Below are positions 22,300 to 33,491 of a stretch of 64,000 nt of DNA, in pieces. Source of the DNA: Camellia lanceoleosa (Eukaryota > Streptophyta > Magnoliopsida > Ericales > Theaceae); assembly GCA_025200525.1 (NCBI GenBank), contig CM045761.1, positions 58,243,438-58,307,437 of the forward strand. The letters are read 5' to 3'. Position 1 is the stretch's first letter, and the number at the start of each line of letters is the position of its first letter. The translations under genes and the position numbers were made by a program. Under the pieces are notes generated by a model that saw only the letters and a program-made list of their open reading frames with translations, searched no databases and was not told the origin of the DNA.

Positions 22300-23320
22300 G
22301 ATCAATTTCATTGCTTGCGTAGACTGCATGTTCGTGATCAATTTCGTTACTTGCGTAGACCGCATGTTTATGATCCATTTCGTTGCTTGCGTAGACCACA
22401 TACTTATGTTCAATTTCATTGCTTGCATAGATCGCATGTTTGTGATCAATTTCATTACTTGCGTAGACCGCATGTTTGTGTTCAATTTCATTGCTTGCAT
22501 AGACCGCATGTTCGTGATCAATTTCGTTACTTGCGTAGACCGCATGTTTATGATCCATTTCGTTGCTTGCGTAGACCGCATACTTATGTTCAATTTCATT
22601 GCTTGCGTAGATCGCATGTTTGTGATCAATTTCATTACTTGCGTAGACCGCATGTTTGTGTTCAATTTCATTGCTTGCGTAGACCGCATGTTCGTGATCA
22701 ATTTCGTTACTTGCGTAGACCGCATGTTTATGATCCATTTCGTTGCTTGCGTAGACCGCATACTTATGTTCAATTTCATTGCTTGCGTAGACCGCATGTT
22801 TATAATCAAATTCATTGCTTGCGTAGACTGCATGTTTATAATCAAATTCATTACTTGCATAGACCGCATGTTTATAATCAAATTCATTACTTGCGTAGAC
22901 CGCATGATTTACTTGCGTAGACCGCATGTTTTACTTGCGTAGACCGCATGTCTTGTTTGCGTAGACCGCATATTTTACTTGCGTAGACCGCATGATTTAC
23001 TTGCGTAGACCGCATGTCTTGTTTGCGTAGACCGCATGTTTTACTTGCGTAGACCGCATGTCTTATTTGCATAGACCGCATGTTTTGCTTGCGTAAACCG
23101 CATGTTTTGCTTGCATAGACCGCATGTTTATGAACAATTCCATTACTTGCGTAGACCGCATGTTTTGTTTGCGTGGATCGCATTCTCGTGTTCAAATTCA
23201 TTACTTGTGTAGACCGCATGTTTTGCTTGCGTAGACCGCATGTTTGTAATCAATTTCATTGCTTGCGTAGGCCGCATGCTCGTGTTCAATTTCGTTGACT
23301 GCGTAGATCGCATGCTCCAC
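22300..23320 (+). repeat. 36-bp and 22-bp tandem array with a 180-bp higher-order repeat
   Basis: Every unit contains TTGCGTAGACCGCATG or a one-base variant. From 22310 to about 22900 and again from 23105 the period is 36 bp. Five distinguishable 36-bp variants repeat in fixed order with a 180-bp period starting at 22321, 22501 and 22681. From about 22905 to 23120 the units shrink to 22 bp (about ten units). Because 36 is a multiple of three, frames of 200-250 codons stay open on both strands. These are not treated as genes. Confidence 0.9.
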
Positions 23321-23806
23321 TTACCTGTCTGTGTCTTCACAGCGTTGTTATGCTTCCCACTTGCTTTGCGTTGTCACGCATTTTCAAGTACATTAATATG
23401 CATGTTGCTAATCACATTGTACCTGTTAAGTTTGTTTTCTTTGCAGGCACGATATTGTATGTACGGTTCATTCGCGGCTAGTGGAACCAGACGAACCGGA
23501 CAGGTATTGTATCCTCCGCGTGAGATGTATCAAGAATTGCATAATTCTCTTACATCCTTTCTGCATTGTAGTGTAGTTTGGTGTATGCTAGCTTAAAACT
23601 GTTGCATGTGTGCTTCGTTACAACTTTCTTTGCATGATCATAAGTTATGCCCTGCTCTGTGCATTGTCTTGCATTTTGCCCCTGCCTTCGGGCGCATATC
23701 TTATTTGTCTTACGTGCTTTGCCTAAGTCTTCGACCTTGTCAAAAATAGGTCGTCTTTGGGCTTTGACATTCACTCCCGTCATTGTTATGACTTCCGAGT
23801 TCTGTC

Positions 23807-23819
23807 AAAGAGGGGCAAC
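23807..23819 (+). promoter_or_regulatory. Polypurine tract of the inner element
   Basis: AAAGAGGGGCAAC directly precedes the TGTAGACACCCC start of the 3' LTR. The outer element has AAAAAGGGGCAAC at the same place (29681-29693). Confidence 0.8.
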
Positions 23820-24286
23820 TGTAGACACCCCATTTTTGACCGTCCTCAAGACTTGGACGTCACTGATTGAACACTCAGTGATCATCCTTGTTCGTGTTCG
23901 TTTTGAGTTCCCGGAGGCCTCGGCTACGTGCCTTGCTTCAGGATCTCTTAACTCGTTCGTTTAGTGTTTGGTTTTGCACCAAACACTTGTGTTTTTGCCT
24001 TGGAAGGCAGGGAATGGCTTTTTGGTCATCCTTACACTCCACCGGCCCTCCCTTTATATCACCGGCCTTTTCTTATTGCCACCGGCCATTGTTTCTAGTT
24101 ATAAATGGCCGGTCGGCACTCTGTGTGGCCGGCCGGTACCTTTTTTGGCCGATGATCTATTTGGCCGGCCGGTGACCCTTCTGCACCCCTTCAGGCTTGG
24201 TGCATGCCAGCTGTGCCAGCTGGAATACACCAACACCACTCCCCATGCACGGGGATGGCTGTTTTGAGCCCTTGACCTCTTTTTCC

Positions 24287-24407
24287 TTCTAGAAGGATGA
24301 CCCCTTTGGCCAAGCTTCTTGGAGAAGCTTGGCCAGCTATCCCAGCTTCTTCAAGAAGCCATGAACCATTTACCTCTTTGACCCTTTTAATATAGCTTCT
24401 TGGAGAA
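24287..24407 (+). promoter_or_regulatory. Heat-shock-element-like cluster in the 3' LTR
   Basis: Sites are TTCTAGAA (24287-24294), TTCTTGGAGAA (24316-24326), TTCTTCAAGAA (24347-24357) and TTCTTGGAGAA (24397-24407). They are spaced about 30-50 bp apart and lie just upstream of the TATA box at 24429. The 5' LTR keeps three of the four. Confidence 0.55.
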
Positions 24408-24428
24408 GCTTTGGAGCCATTCCTTTGC

Positions 24429-24437
24429 CTATATAAG
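24429..24437 (+). promoter_or_regulatory. LTR TATA box, inner element 3' copy
   Basis: CTATATAAG corresponds to 13572-13580. Confidence 0.65.
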
Positions 24438-25042
24438 GCCCTTCTTCCTCCTTTGTCTAGGGTTAGAAAATTTTGAACAAAAAACCAGAGGATATATACA
24501 TATACATCTGTCATATACTCCCTATCTCTATATTTGCCCCTCTCTCATCCTTTGTGTGTGTTTTGTGGCCTAAAAGTGCATTTCTACCTTAGTTTTGCAC
24601 TAACACACACACTACTACACCTTACTTCGACCTTGAGGGACTTAGAGGGTTTGTTATTGAGTTTTTGGACTGGTTTTGATTAGAGGAGAGTGGCTGGATC
24701 TGCTGTTCTTAAGATGTTCTTCAAGGGTAATCACTTGGCTTTAGATTCCCCATTTTTGCAACAACTTTTTACCTATCTTGCATGAAGATTTGAGGTTCGT
24801 GTATAACTAGAAAAATTCTTATTTTTGCATGCTTTAAATACTTCATTAGGGTCATTTTGTGGTTTGGGGTCGAACTCACCCTCTTAGGCCTTATTTGGCC
24901 CTTTTGGTGCTTCCATTGTTAGGCTTTATTTACTTGAGTGTTTTGTTCTTTTCACCACTGAAATCTAGTGGATTTTCAGTGGTAAAGAAGAGGGTTTGAA
25001 GTCTTGTATAGGGGAGGGACACCCCTCTCCCCCTTGTCCCTC

Positions 25043-27062
25043 TATAGCGATCCCGGGTTTACCCCTTGTTGTACAGTGATCCGGACATGTGTCCGTTGAT
25101 GTTGGTAGTGGATTGTTGTCCTGTTTACGTCCTTTCATATATTGTATTTGAGTTATAGGATGTGTTGGGCAGGTTTGTTTCAGGTTGGTTGTGTTTGGGA
25201 GCCAAGGTTCTTTGCCTGAAATTTTGTCCTTCGCTCGGCGAGAGTTGGTCGCTTCGGCGAGAGTTGAGTTTTGTCTGGTGGGTCGAGCAGGTGGCTTCGG
25301 CGGCGGCTGCGTCTGTGCTGGACTGAACACCATGATTTTCGCTCGGCGGTGTTCTTCGCTTCAGCGATCTGGTTCGATCTTCGCTCGGCGGCGTTAAATC
25401 GCTTCAGCGTCGTCTAATTGCGAACTGAAGAATCGAGCTCGCTCGGCGAGCTTTCTTCGCCGGCGAGCTTCTAGGATGTTGGCTCGTGCGAGACCTTCTT
25501 GGCTCGAGCTACGGTTTTCTGTGTCTGGTCGCTCGAGCGACCAAGTCTTCGCTCGAGCGAGCCTGTTTATATCAGTTCGACAGCAGCGAGTTTCAAGTTA
25601 GATTTTTTATAAACTTTTGATCTAATCTTCAAGATCTGAGAGCTTGTCTCTCTAACTTTATATTCTCTCTAAGGATTGATTTATCTAGGATCATTTCCTA
25701 TCCTTCTTGCTTTGTTAAAAAGGTAGAGGTCGTCGGGGGCTTCGATCTAATCTGAAAAAGTCGGTGTTTGGAGCATTTTGATCTTTGGGTCTTCATCTCC
25801 TTTTGGGCTTAAACTTTGAGGTAGGGTTATCCTACTCCTCTTTATGGATTCTGTCTTTGAATTTTGACATTTTGATGTGTTGGGGATAGTTGTGTAATTT
25901 TGGGAAAGTTTGGGGCTTTTGTGCAATTTTATAAAAGTTTGGGAATTTGTTTTAAATAAATCTATATGTACGGTTGGTACATAGAAATGAGATTAATGTG
26001 GAATCATTGATGAAAATGGAACCTTAGGGGTGATTATTAATTATGGAAAATGCTATAATTATATTGCTTAATTAATTGGGATAATTAATTGTGGAATTAA
26101 GATGTTGATTATATATCCATTGCGCATTTATTTTACATTTAGAAATATACGCTTTGGGCTATCGGTGGAGGATAGTCTTGATTGTTGTAGACAATGCATG
26201 ATGATTAGGTAAATTAAAACCAATCATTGAAATGTGTCATTGAGTATGACAGTTGAAGAATACATTAACTTTATGTATTGATTTGTGATGTGTATAATTG
26301 CTGTTTATATGCATTGTGTTGTGTTGGAGAAGATAGGGGATGTACTCCGCGGTTTAGGGGAAGATAGGGGATGTACCTCTAAACCGGATGTTGTTTGGGA
26401 GAAGATAGGGGATGGACTCCGTAGATAGGGCTCGTATGCTTGTCTTGGGAATGTGATATAGCTAGTATGCATATCTGTGGAAGTAATGAAGTTGTAAGTG
26501 GTTAATATGAGTTATTGTCTCATATGAGTTGTGTGGCCAGGTTCTGAGCCATGAGTTAAAATAGAGAATTTAATGAAAATGGAGAGTGAATTGAATATAG
26601 ACTTGAAAGTCTTGGAATTGTAATGTGTTATGAAAGAATGTAAAAGTGTTGACCATCTATCAACTGTTAATCTTTTAGTCATTATTCATAACTGGTTTAG
26701 CATATTTCTACTGGGCTGTGGCTCACCCTATATGGGAACATCATTTTCAGGTACAGGCAGCATGCCACCTCCAAGGACTTAGCTTGGGAAGCTAGTGGCG
26801 GATGGACTGTTGACTTCTATTTACTTTTGATGTGTTACATGTAACCTCAAGCCAAGGGCTTTACGTGTATCGAGCTAGAGCTCTCTTGATTGTAACCAAG
26901 TGTTAACTTGGAAAGTTGTAAGCCTTTAGGGCACCCACTTTTATTGTTTACATGTAATACTTTTGTACAGAACAGTTCAGTTAAATAGAAGAAGGTGGAC
27001 TTTTATTATGTTGATGCATGTTCGATTGATGGGTTTATTGTCATTATTTTGAGGGCGTTACA
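25043..27062 (-). mobile_element. Solo LTR 3, inserted in the inner 3' LTR, minus orientation
   Basis: The undisturbed 5' LTR reads CCTTGTCCCTCTTTGATCC at 14175. Here a segment of about 2.02 kb separates CCCTCT (25038-25043) from CCCTCT (27063-27068), a TSD of 5-6 bp. On the minus strand the segment starts TGTAACGCCC, like solo LTRs 1 and 2, and ends near CGCTATA. It is rich in CGCTCGGCG and CGCTCGAGCG motifs at 25225-25560 and has a short tandem repeat (GAAGATAGGGGATG, three to four units) at 26325-26430. Confidence 0.85.
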
Positions 27063-29550
27063 CCCTCTTTGATCCTTGTTTTGGCTTAAAGGGCAACATG
27101 CATGCTTGGTTTGTTTTGGCTCCATATCAGATGTTTTTGGTGCTATTTAGGTCACATGTTGTCTCTGTTTTTGGTCGGATTTGAGGCCCTTTGCATGCTT
27201 AACATACTTGCCTTGTATTCCCTTGTTTATGCCTAGAAATGCATCATGCATGTAATTTACCATGCTATCATATTTTGGCCTTGCTTTGTGAAGTACTTGG
27301 CCATGTTTTATCATGCTTAAGGTCCATTGTACTTGATTTGGTCATGTTTGGCACGTTTGATATAGTTGCTATGCATTATGGCTTGTAAGCCTTGAGTGTG
27401 TGAGTCACTAACATGCCTAGCTTAGCTTATTATCATTATTCAGCATCATTTGAGATCATATTTCAGTCCATGTAATGTGGTCTTACATTGTCATTTGTGT
27501 CTCTTTCAATGCCTTGAAGTGTTGTAGTTTTGTGCCTTAAGGGTTGGTCATTGCGTATGCTACCATGTCTAGACATTTAGGCCGCTTTTGGCCACTGTTT
27601 TGGGGTGGGCTGAGGTCTACCCCTTTGTGGTTCAAGTCCACCATTGCATATTTGCCACATGTTTGTTGCATGTTTGATTCATGAGGTGTTGTCGCATGCT
27701 AGTTCTTTTGCATAAATTGTCCATGTTGCATTGCATTTGGCATGCCTTGCATCTTAATCTTATGTTGCATCTTTGAACCATGTTTGCATAACATGCATTA
27801 CATTGCTTGGTTTGGGGTGTCAAACCAAGTGTGAGGGTTGAGAAGTGTTCATACTCCAAGTGATGTAACACGTCTCAACTCTCGGTCACCGAGGCCCTTG
27901 ACTTTGGTATGATAGGGTCTTGGTATTCATTTGTGTGTTGCATGCATTCCCATTGAATTGCAACCTTGGCCACTTAGGCCATCATGCATCAAAATGCACA
28001 ATTGATGGCCCGAGGATCGAGGGCCATGCTCCCTTGAGTCCACTATATGATAGGGAGTGTGACCATGCTTATATTTGCTTGAAATTTCATGCCATACACT
28101 GTCTATCCTTTGTTGCTGTCAAAAACCAGATTCTACAGGGAGTTTTGGCGGTCGGTTTGAATCTGATGCTTGACCATTTATTTTGGCCGATAATATAAAA
28201 AGGTGGTCGATGGTCTCCGGTGGCATTTGTGTCTGGCCGGTGGCATTCCTCAGCACCCTTAGATCATGTCCCAAGACTTTGGCAGTTTTGAGCGGTGTAA
28301 AGGCGAAGCGGTGGCATGGTGCAGGTTTTTCGGTAGCAGTTCAAGCATGCATCATTCACGCATTCTAAGCTAGGCGGTAATGGCCTTTTCTACGCATTTA
28401 TTTTGTTAAGTAATTAGAAGTTTTGTAATATTTAATTAATTCAGTATTATTTGTTCGGACTGTAATATTTATTCGGACCTTCCGAGTGAGGGTAATTGTG
28501 TAATAAGTGTGCGTGAGTGTGTGTATGTCTTCCAACCCGACGTCTTTCTTTCCTTTTATTTACTAGCTTTCGATGGTTAGTTTAGGGCATATTCAAATTA
28601 GCATACAGTATGATAGCATGTTTGCATTCATTCATCTGTTTTGCATGCACCGGGCTCGGTGCATCATTCTAACTGCATCTGTATTTCAATTCCAAATTGA
28701 ATACGTGTTAGTTGTAGCATTTCACATGCTATGTTTAGGATAGCCGAGCCTGTCTATATTGCATCTTTGTATGTGTTGCATTAGCCATTTTAAACATGAA
28801 CTAGGATCATGCATATTATTGCTAACTAGTTTCTGTTTTGACTTGGAGTACTCTGTAAGTTCTTTTGCTTTAGCATCCTTGCATGCGTGTGAGTGTTGCC
28901 ATGACAGCATGATTACCATGAGGCTAGTTGCTTATGTGATATAACTGCTTGGATGCCTGTGGATGGAGGTTGAATTACCTAAAGTGGAATAATGCATTAA
29001 AACTGTGAGTTTTAAGCCCACTAGACAGTGGCAAAACCATCTTTTCTAAAACCCACTTGAGGGTGGCAAAATCTATATTTTAGCCTACTTGCAAGTAGCA
29101 AATCATTTTCAAAACAAACATGAAATGTTTTGTCCCAATTTAGGCAATTTGGTCTATACTTGTTTGCTGTGCGCATAACATAGTAAATCTAGGCTAATAA
29201 TCGGAATAAGAACACATAACGTTTTCAAAATTGGATATCATGGTTAGTAGAGGCCGGTCTTCGGACCGGGCGAGAGAAGTGCTCATAAATGACCTTCCCA
29301 ATCGTACCCAAGTTCGAGCCGAGGCAACTTTGGTGATAGCGGACCACGTGGCACGAGTCGAGGTTCCTAAATTCCCCATTAAATAAAATATTTAGGTGGC
29401 GATTACGTATCTGGTGAAGCGGTCCATGTTTGGCACTTCTTTCAAAAATCTATTTTCAAAAAGCGATTTGCGGTTGGACTCTTTGGTTGAATTAGAACCG
29501 TGACACAAATCGAGTCCAAAGCTAACGAGGTCCCCACGGACTTATTCTGA

Positions 29551-29693
29551 TGAAGCAACTCGGGTTCAACCAACTGCATTTACATTTTGTTTGTTTGCCC
29601 AAGTCTTACGGCCTTGTCAAAATAGGTCGTCTCTGGGCTTTGACATTCACTCAGGTCATTTTATGACTTTGAGCTCTGTCAAAAAGGGGCAAC
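29551..29693 (+). mobile_element. Outer element, last part of the internal region with PPT
   Basis: The CAACTCGGG at 29556 completes the motif interrupted at 12960. The sequence then matches the inner internal end (CCTTGTCAAAATAGGTCGTC near 29611 versus 23733) and finishes with the PPT AAAAAGGGGCAAC (29681-29693). This shows that the outer element resumes here after the inner insertion. Confidence 0.8.
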
Positions 29694-32600
29694 TGTAGAC
29701 ATCTCATTTTTGACCGCCCTTAAGACTTGGGGGGCCTCAGGTTGATTGCTCGAGGATGAAGGCTATGTTGTGCAAAGGTTCGATTTCTTGAACAAGAAGA
29801 ACTCCAAATCCCAACCTTACACCCCATTTTGGACCAAAGATATTTTTGACCAAAATTATTTTAGACCTAAAGCCCTCTCTTTCAAAATATTGTTGCCAAA
29901 TATCTCTACAATTTTTCGAGGCTCGCATTTCGTTAAATGTTGCGCTTTTTGGTAAACCGAGCAAGGACAAAGTGAAAATAAATGAAAGAGAGGTGAAATC
30001 TTTGAAAAAATCTTTCAAAACATCTTATTTAGAGGTTTGGAGTTTAAGAAAATAAGAGAGGAGGGAAGAAAAACTAGTTTGGGAAAAGTTAGGCATCAAT
30101 CCTTTAGGACCAAAACTTAGCAACCTTCACTAAAATAGGCATATCTTTTTTCACACTTTGAATTTTCATGTGAGGCTTCCATCATTAGAAATAAGACTTA
30201 TGGGGCTTCAATTTAGATTCAAGAATGACCTGCAAAGGAGTCCGAATGAAGGAGATATGCCCATTTGAAGTCGGGCCCAAAAAGCAGATTTTCTGGCCAG
30301 CCACTGAATGAGGTTTGCCGGCCATGGGGGAGGTTTTCCAGCCATGTTCTAGCCATTGATGAATTTTTCTGGCGACCAGTGATGGCTAGCCGACCACTGG
30401 TGTCAAAAATCAATTTTTTGTGCAGATATTTTCCCTTTAGCTGTTCCACATTGCTCCAGCTGTCCTATATTGATATTTTTTGACCTTAAGCCATATATTT
30501 CTATATATAGAGGATGTTCTCTATTGTTTCAAGGTTGGAAAAATTTTGGGAGTCTCTCTTTCTACAATTCTCTCTCTCTCTCTAGATTTATCTCTCTCTC
30601 TTAAACTTTTGTGCATACAAGTGTAGATACACTTCAAGTTTGCCTATCAACCCTTAACCAAAGCTGCTTATCTTTGGGCTAAGGTTACTTGGGACCCTTT
30701 TTGAGCTCTAGAATGTGGTCTTGGCTTGATTTATTGCCTCAATTGTGTCTTAGCTTCAAGAGGTATAGCACTCTTCTTTTAAGCTTGTTTTGCACAATTG
30801 TTTTCCTATCTCTTTCCACTATTTTTGGACTGTTTTTAGCCTGTCTTTGGACTGTAAAAAACTCTATTTTCATGGCCTAAAGGTGGTGGTTTGAGGCTAT
30901 TTTAGATTAGGGGGTGGTTCACCCTTCTTACTCATTTGCTTGTAAAGCTTTTTGTACCTTTGTTCACCACTTTCAAATCAACTTTTTTGGCCCTTTTAAC
31001 CACTAAATTTTAGAGGTTTTTCAGTGATAAAAATCTCATTTTGAAGTCCAAAATTAGAGGGGTTAGCCTCCCCTCCTTGTGTCTTGTTGTCATGCTTAGT
31101 TAGCCTTACATGTTAGCATGTTTTTCTAGCTTAAGTTAGCTTAAGTCCAGAATGTTTTAGCCTCTGAAATAGCTTGCTTTAGCACTGTTTTAGGCTGTTT
31201 GATTCATTTGAACTTTGTTTTGTGTAGTTGTAGTGTAAAACCTTGTACTAGCTTGTTATTTTAAGGCTTTAAACATCATTGGTGTGACTTGGCTGCATGT
31301 TTTTAGTGCTTTTATCACTCAGTTTCAGCACCTAAATATCTGCAACCTCCCTCTTTGCTTCACTCTTTCATTTTCTTTTGAGGGTTGTTTCAAACTTGGG
31401 ATCCTTTAAGCTTGAGATTGAGGTCATGCTCAATGGTTTAATCCTCTTTGAGGATTCATTATCAAAGGCATGAACTCTCTCTTGCCTTACACTATCCCTT
31501 GGTTGACACTTCTTTCACCTTGGAGGATACTCACCAATGGACAAATTGATTAAAGAATGATTTGGTAATTAAAATGTGTGAACAAAATTGACAAGTAAAA
31601 GTGACAAGATAAGCATGTCTTTGTGTTGCATTGCATGCGTTCAAATCAGACGTTAATTTGAACACAAGAAAGATGTGACATTTCATAATCAAAACTGATG
31701 AAATGTGCCACTTTCCTAAGTCTCCATTGCCCTTAATCATGCATGATAGGGTGGTGGTCTTGTTGGTCATATTTGTGCATTTATCGAAATTGTACAACTT
31801 GGATTTTTGGCCATCATGCAATGAACTTGCTTGATTGGTGGTTTTAGATCCAAATGTGGCACTCCTTTGAGACATTGAGATGATAAGGAGGGATACAATA
31901 TAAACAAATCCTTGGAAAAACCCCATTTTTGCTCTATTTGTGCTCTATTGCAGCATGGTGACCTAGTGCATCAATGGCCAGCAGTGCACCATCCATGGTC
32001 GGTAGTGCATCATTTCTGGCCGGCAGCAGCCATCCATGGCCAGTAGGCCACTAATGTAAACCTTAACAAAGATTTGGTAAAGTGAAGTAGAAAGGTTCTG
32101 GAAATGTTCAACCCTGCAAACAGAGGCTTTCAAAAGCAAAATGGAGGTTTTTTCAAGGGCGAAAACCGAGCATGTGCATCTTCCACTTCCCGAGGCAGAG
32201 CAGTGGCAGCATAGTTTAATATCTTAATGCTTAGTTCGTGTACATTTGTGTTGTAATTTAACTAATTAGTTTGCTAGTTAGTTAAAGTGTTGTAATAATT
32301 AGTAATTAGCTTAGCTTAGTTTAGCTTAGCTCTTATTCATTCGGACCCTCCTTCGCGAGGGCGTAATGTTGTAATAACTGTGCGTGTGTGCATGTATGTC
32401 TTCCAACCCCACGTCATTCTCCCTTTTATTTAATTGCTTTTGATGGTTAGATTAGGAACATGTTTTAATTAGCATATTGCATGCTTGCATCAATTCATTT
32501 GTCTTGCATGCACCGAGGCTCGGCGCATCATTCAAACTGCATTGTCATTTCAATAATTCGTTGAATACGTGTTTAATCGCATGTTGTTATCAAATTGATC

Positions 32601-33491
32601 CATATGCCATATTAGTAGCCGAGCCTATTAATTGCATTATTTCATGTGCTGCATTAGACACTTAACATAGTTAGGAATCATGCATCTTTCTAGCTAGTTT
32701 CTGTTTTGGCTTGGAGTACTAGGTGAGTTTTTACGCTTTAGCATACTTGCATGAGTGTGATTTCCATATTGCCATGATTAGTATGCTTGCCATGAGGCTA
32801 TGTGCTTAAATGCTAAACTGCTTCAATGCCTGTGGATGAAGGCTTGTTGTTTGAATTGGAACAATTCAACGAATGTGCGTTTTAAGCCCACTTTGTAGAG
32901 TGGCAAATTATGTTTTAAGCCCACTATGTTTGGTGGCAAACCCGCAAAATTTAAGCCCACTTGAGGTGACAAATTCAAACTATTTTCGCAAACAAACATT
33001 AGTTGAATTGTTCCAAATTGAGCAAACTAGTCTATACTTGCTTGTGCGCATCACATAGTAAAGCTAGCTTAATAACCAAAATAAGAACACATAATGTTTA
33101 TAAAAAAATCATATCATGATTAGTAGAAAGTGATCTTTGATCGGGCGAGCGGGGGTGCTCAATTCATGACCTTCCCCTCTCGTACCTAAGTTCCCGAGCC
33201 GAGGCAACTTTGGTGATGACGGACACGTTGCCTTTGGCACGAGTCATGGGTTACCTAAATTTTTCCAAAAATAAAATATTTAGATGGCGACTCTATATTT
33301 GGAAAAGCAGTCTAATTTTGGCATTATTTGATTTAAAATCGATTTTCTAAAAAGATTTCCTGCATTTTGACTCGTTGGTGTTTATCAGTTTCATATTGCA
33401 CTAGTGAGACTAAATTCACAACTGCAAGAGTTCGAACTGTGAGGCCTTCTTTTCAAACCTTCTGAAAAGGGACGCAAAAAAAGGCGAGCCA
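29694..33491 (+). mobile_element. 3' LTR of the outer Tat-like element
   Basis: The LTR of about 3.8 kb starts TGTAGACATCTCA and ends GCGAGCCA. Its last 260 bases match 1-254. It is distantly colinear with the inner LTRs: the TGTAGACAYC start, a TATA-like CTATATATAG at 30501-30510, CCGGCC-type motifs at 30280-30395 and 31960-32050, and the GAGCCGAGGCAACTTTGG block near 33198. No heat-shock-like cluster is seen upstream of its TATA. No protein frame is supported. Confidence 0.82.
30501..30510 (+). promoter_or_regulatory. Putative LTR TATA box, outer element
   Basis: CTATATATAG is followed by pyrimidine-rich TCTCTC tracts, in the same relative place as the inner LTR TATA boxes. Confidence 0.5.

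Larger units (their letters stand above)
23820..29550 (+). mobile_element. 3' LTR of the inner Tat-like element, split by solo LTR 3
   Basis: It starts TGTAGACACCCC and ends CTTATTCTGA, matching 12961-16685. It holds a 2-kb insertion at 25043-27062. Compared with the 5' copy it has small deletions near 28140-28340 and 29270-29370 and an extra segment near 29037-29070. The many point differences suggest the insertion is not recent. Identity was not computed. Confidence 0.85.

Noticed and set aside
22156..22942. Four long ORFs (200-252 codons) on both strands
   Set aside because: They lie over the 36-bp tandem array, whose period is a multiple of three, so any stop-free unit stays open. The proteins are simple repeats such as MRSTQAMKLNT.
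22300..23320. CRISPR-like array
   Set aside because: There are no unique spacers: units are head-to-tail with the same content, in a plant retrotransposon.
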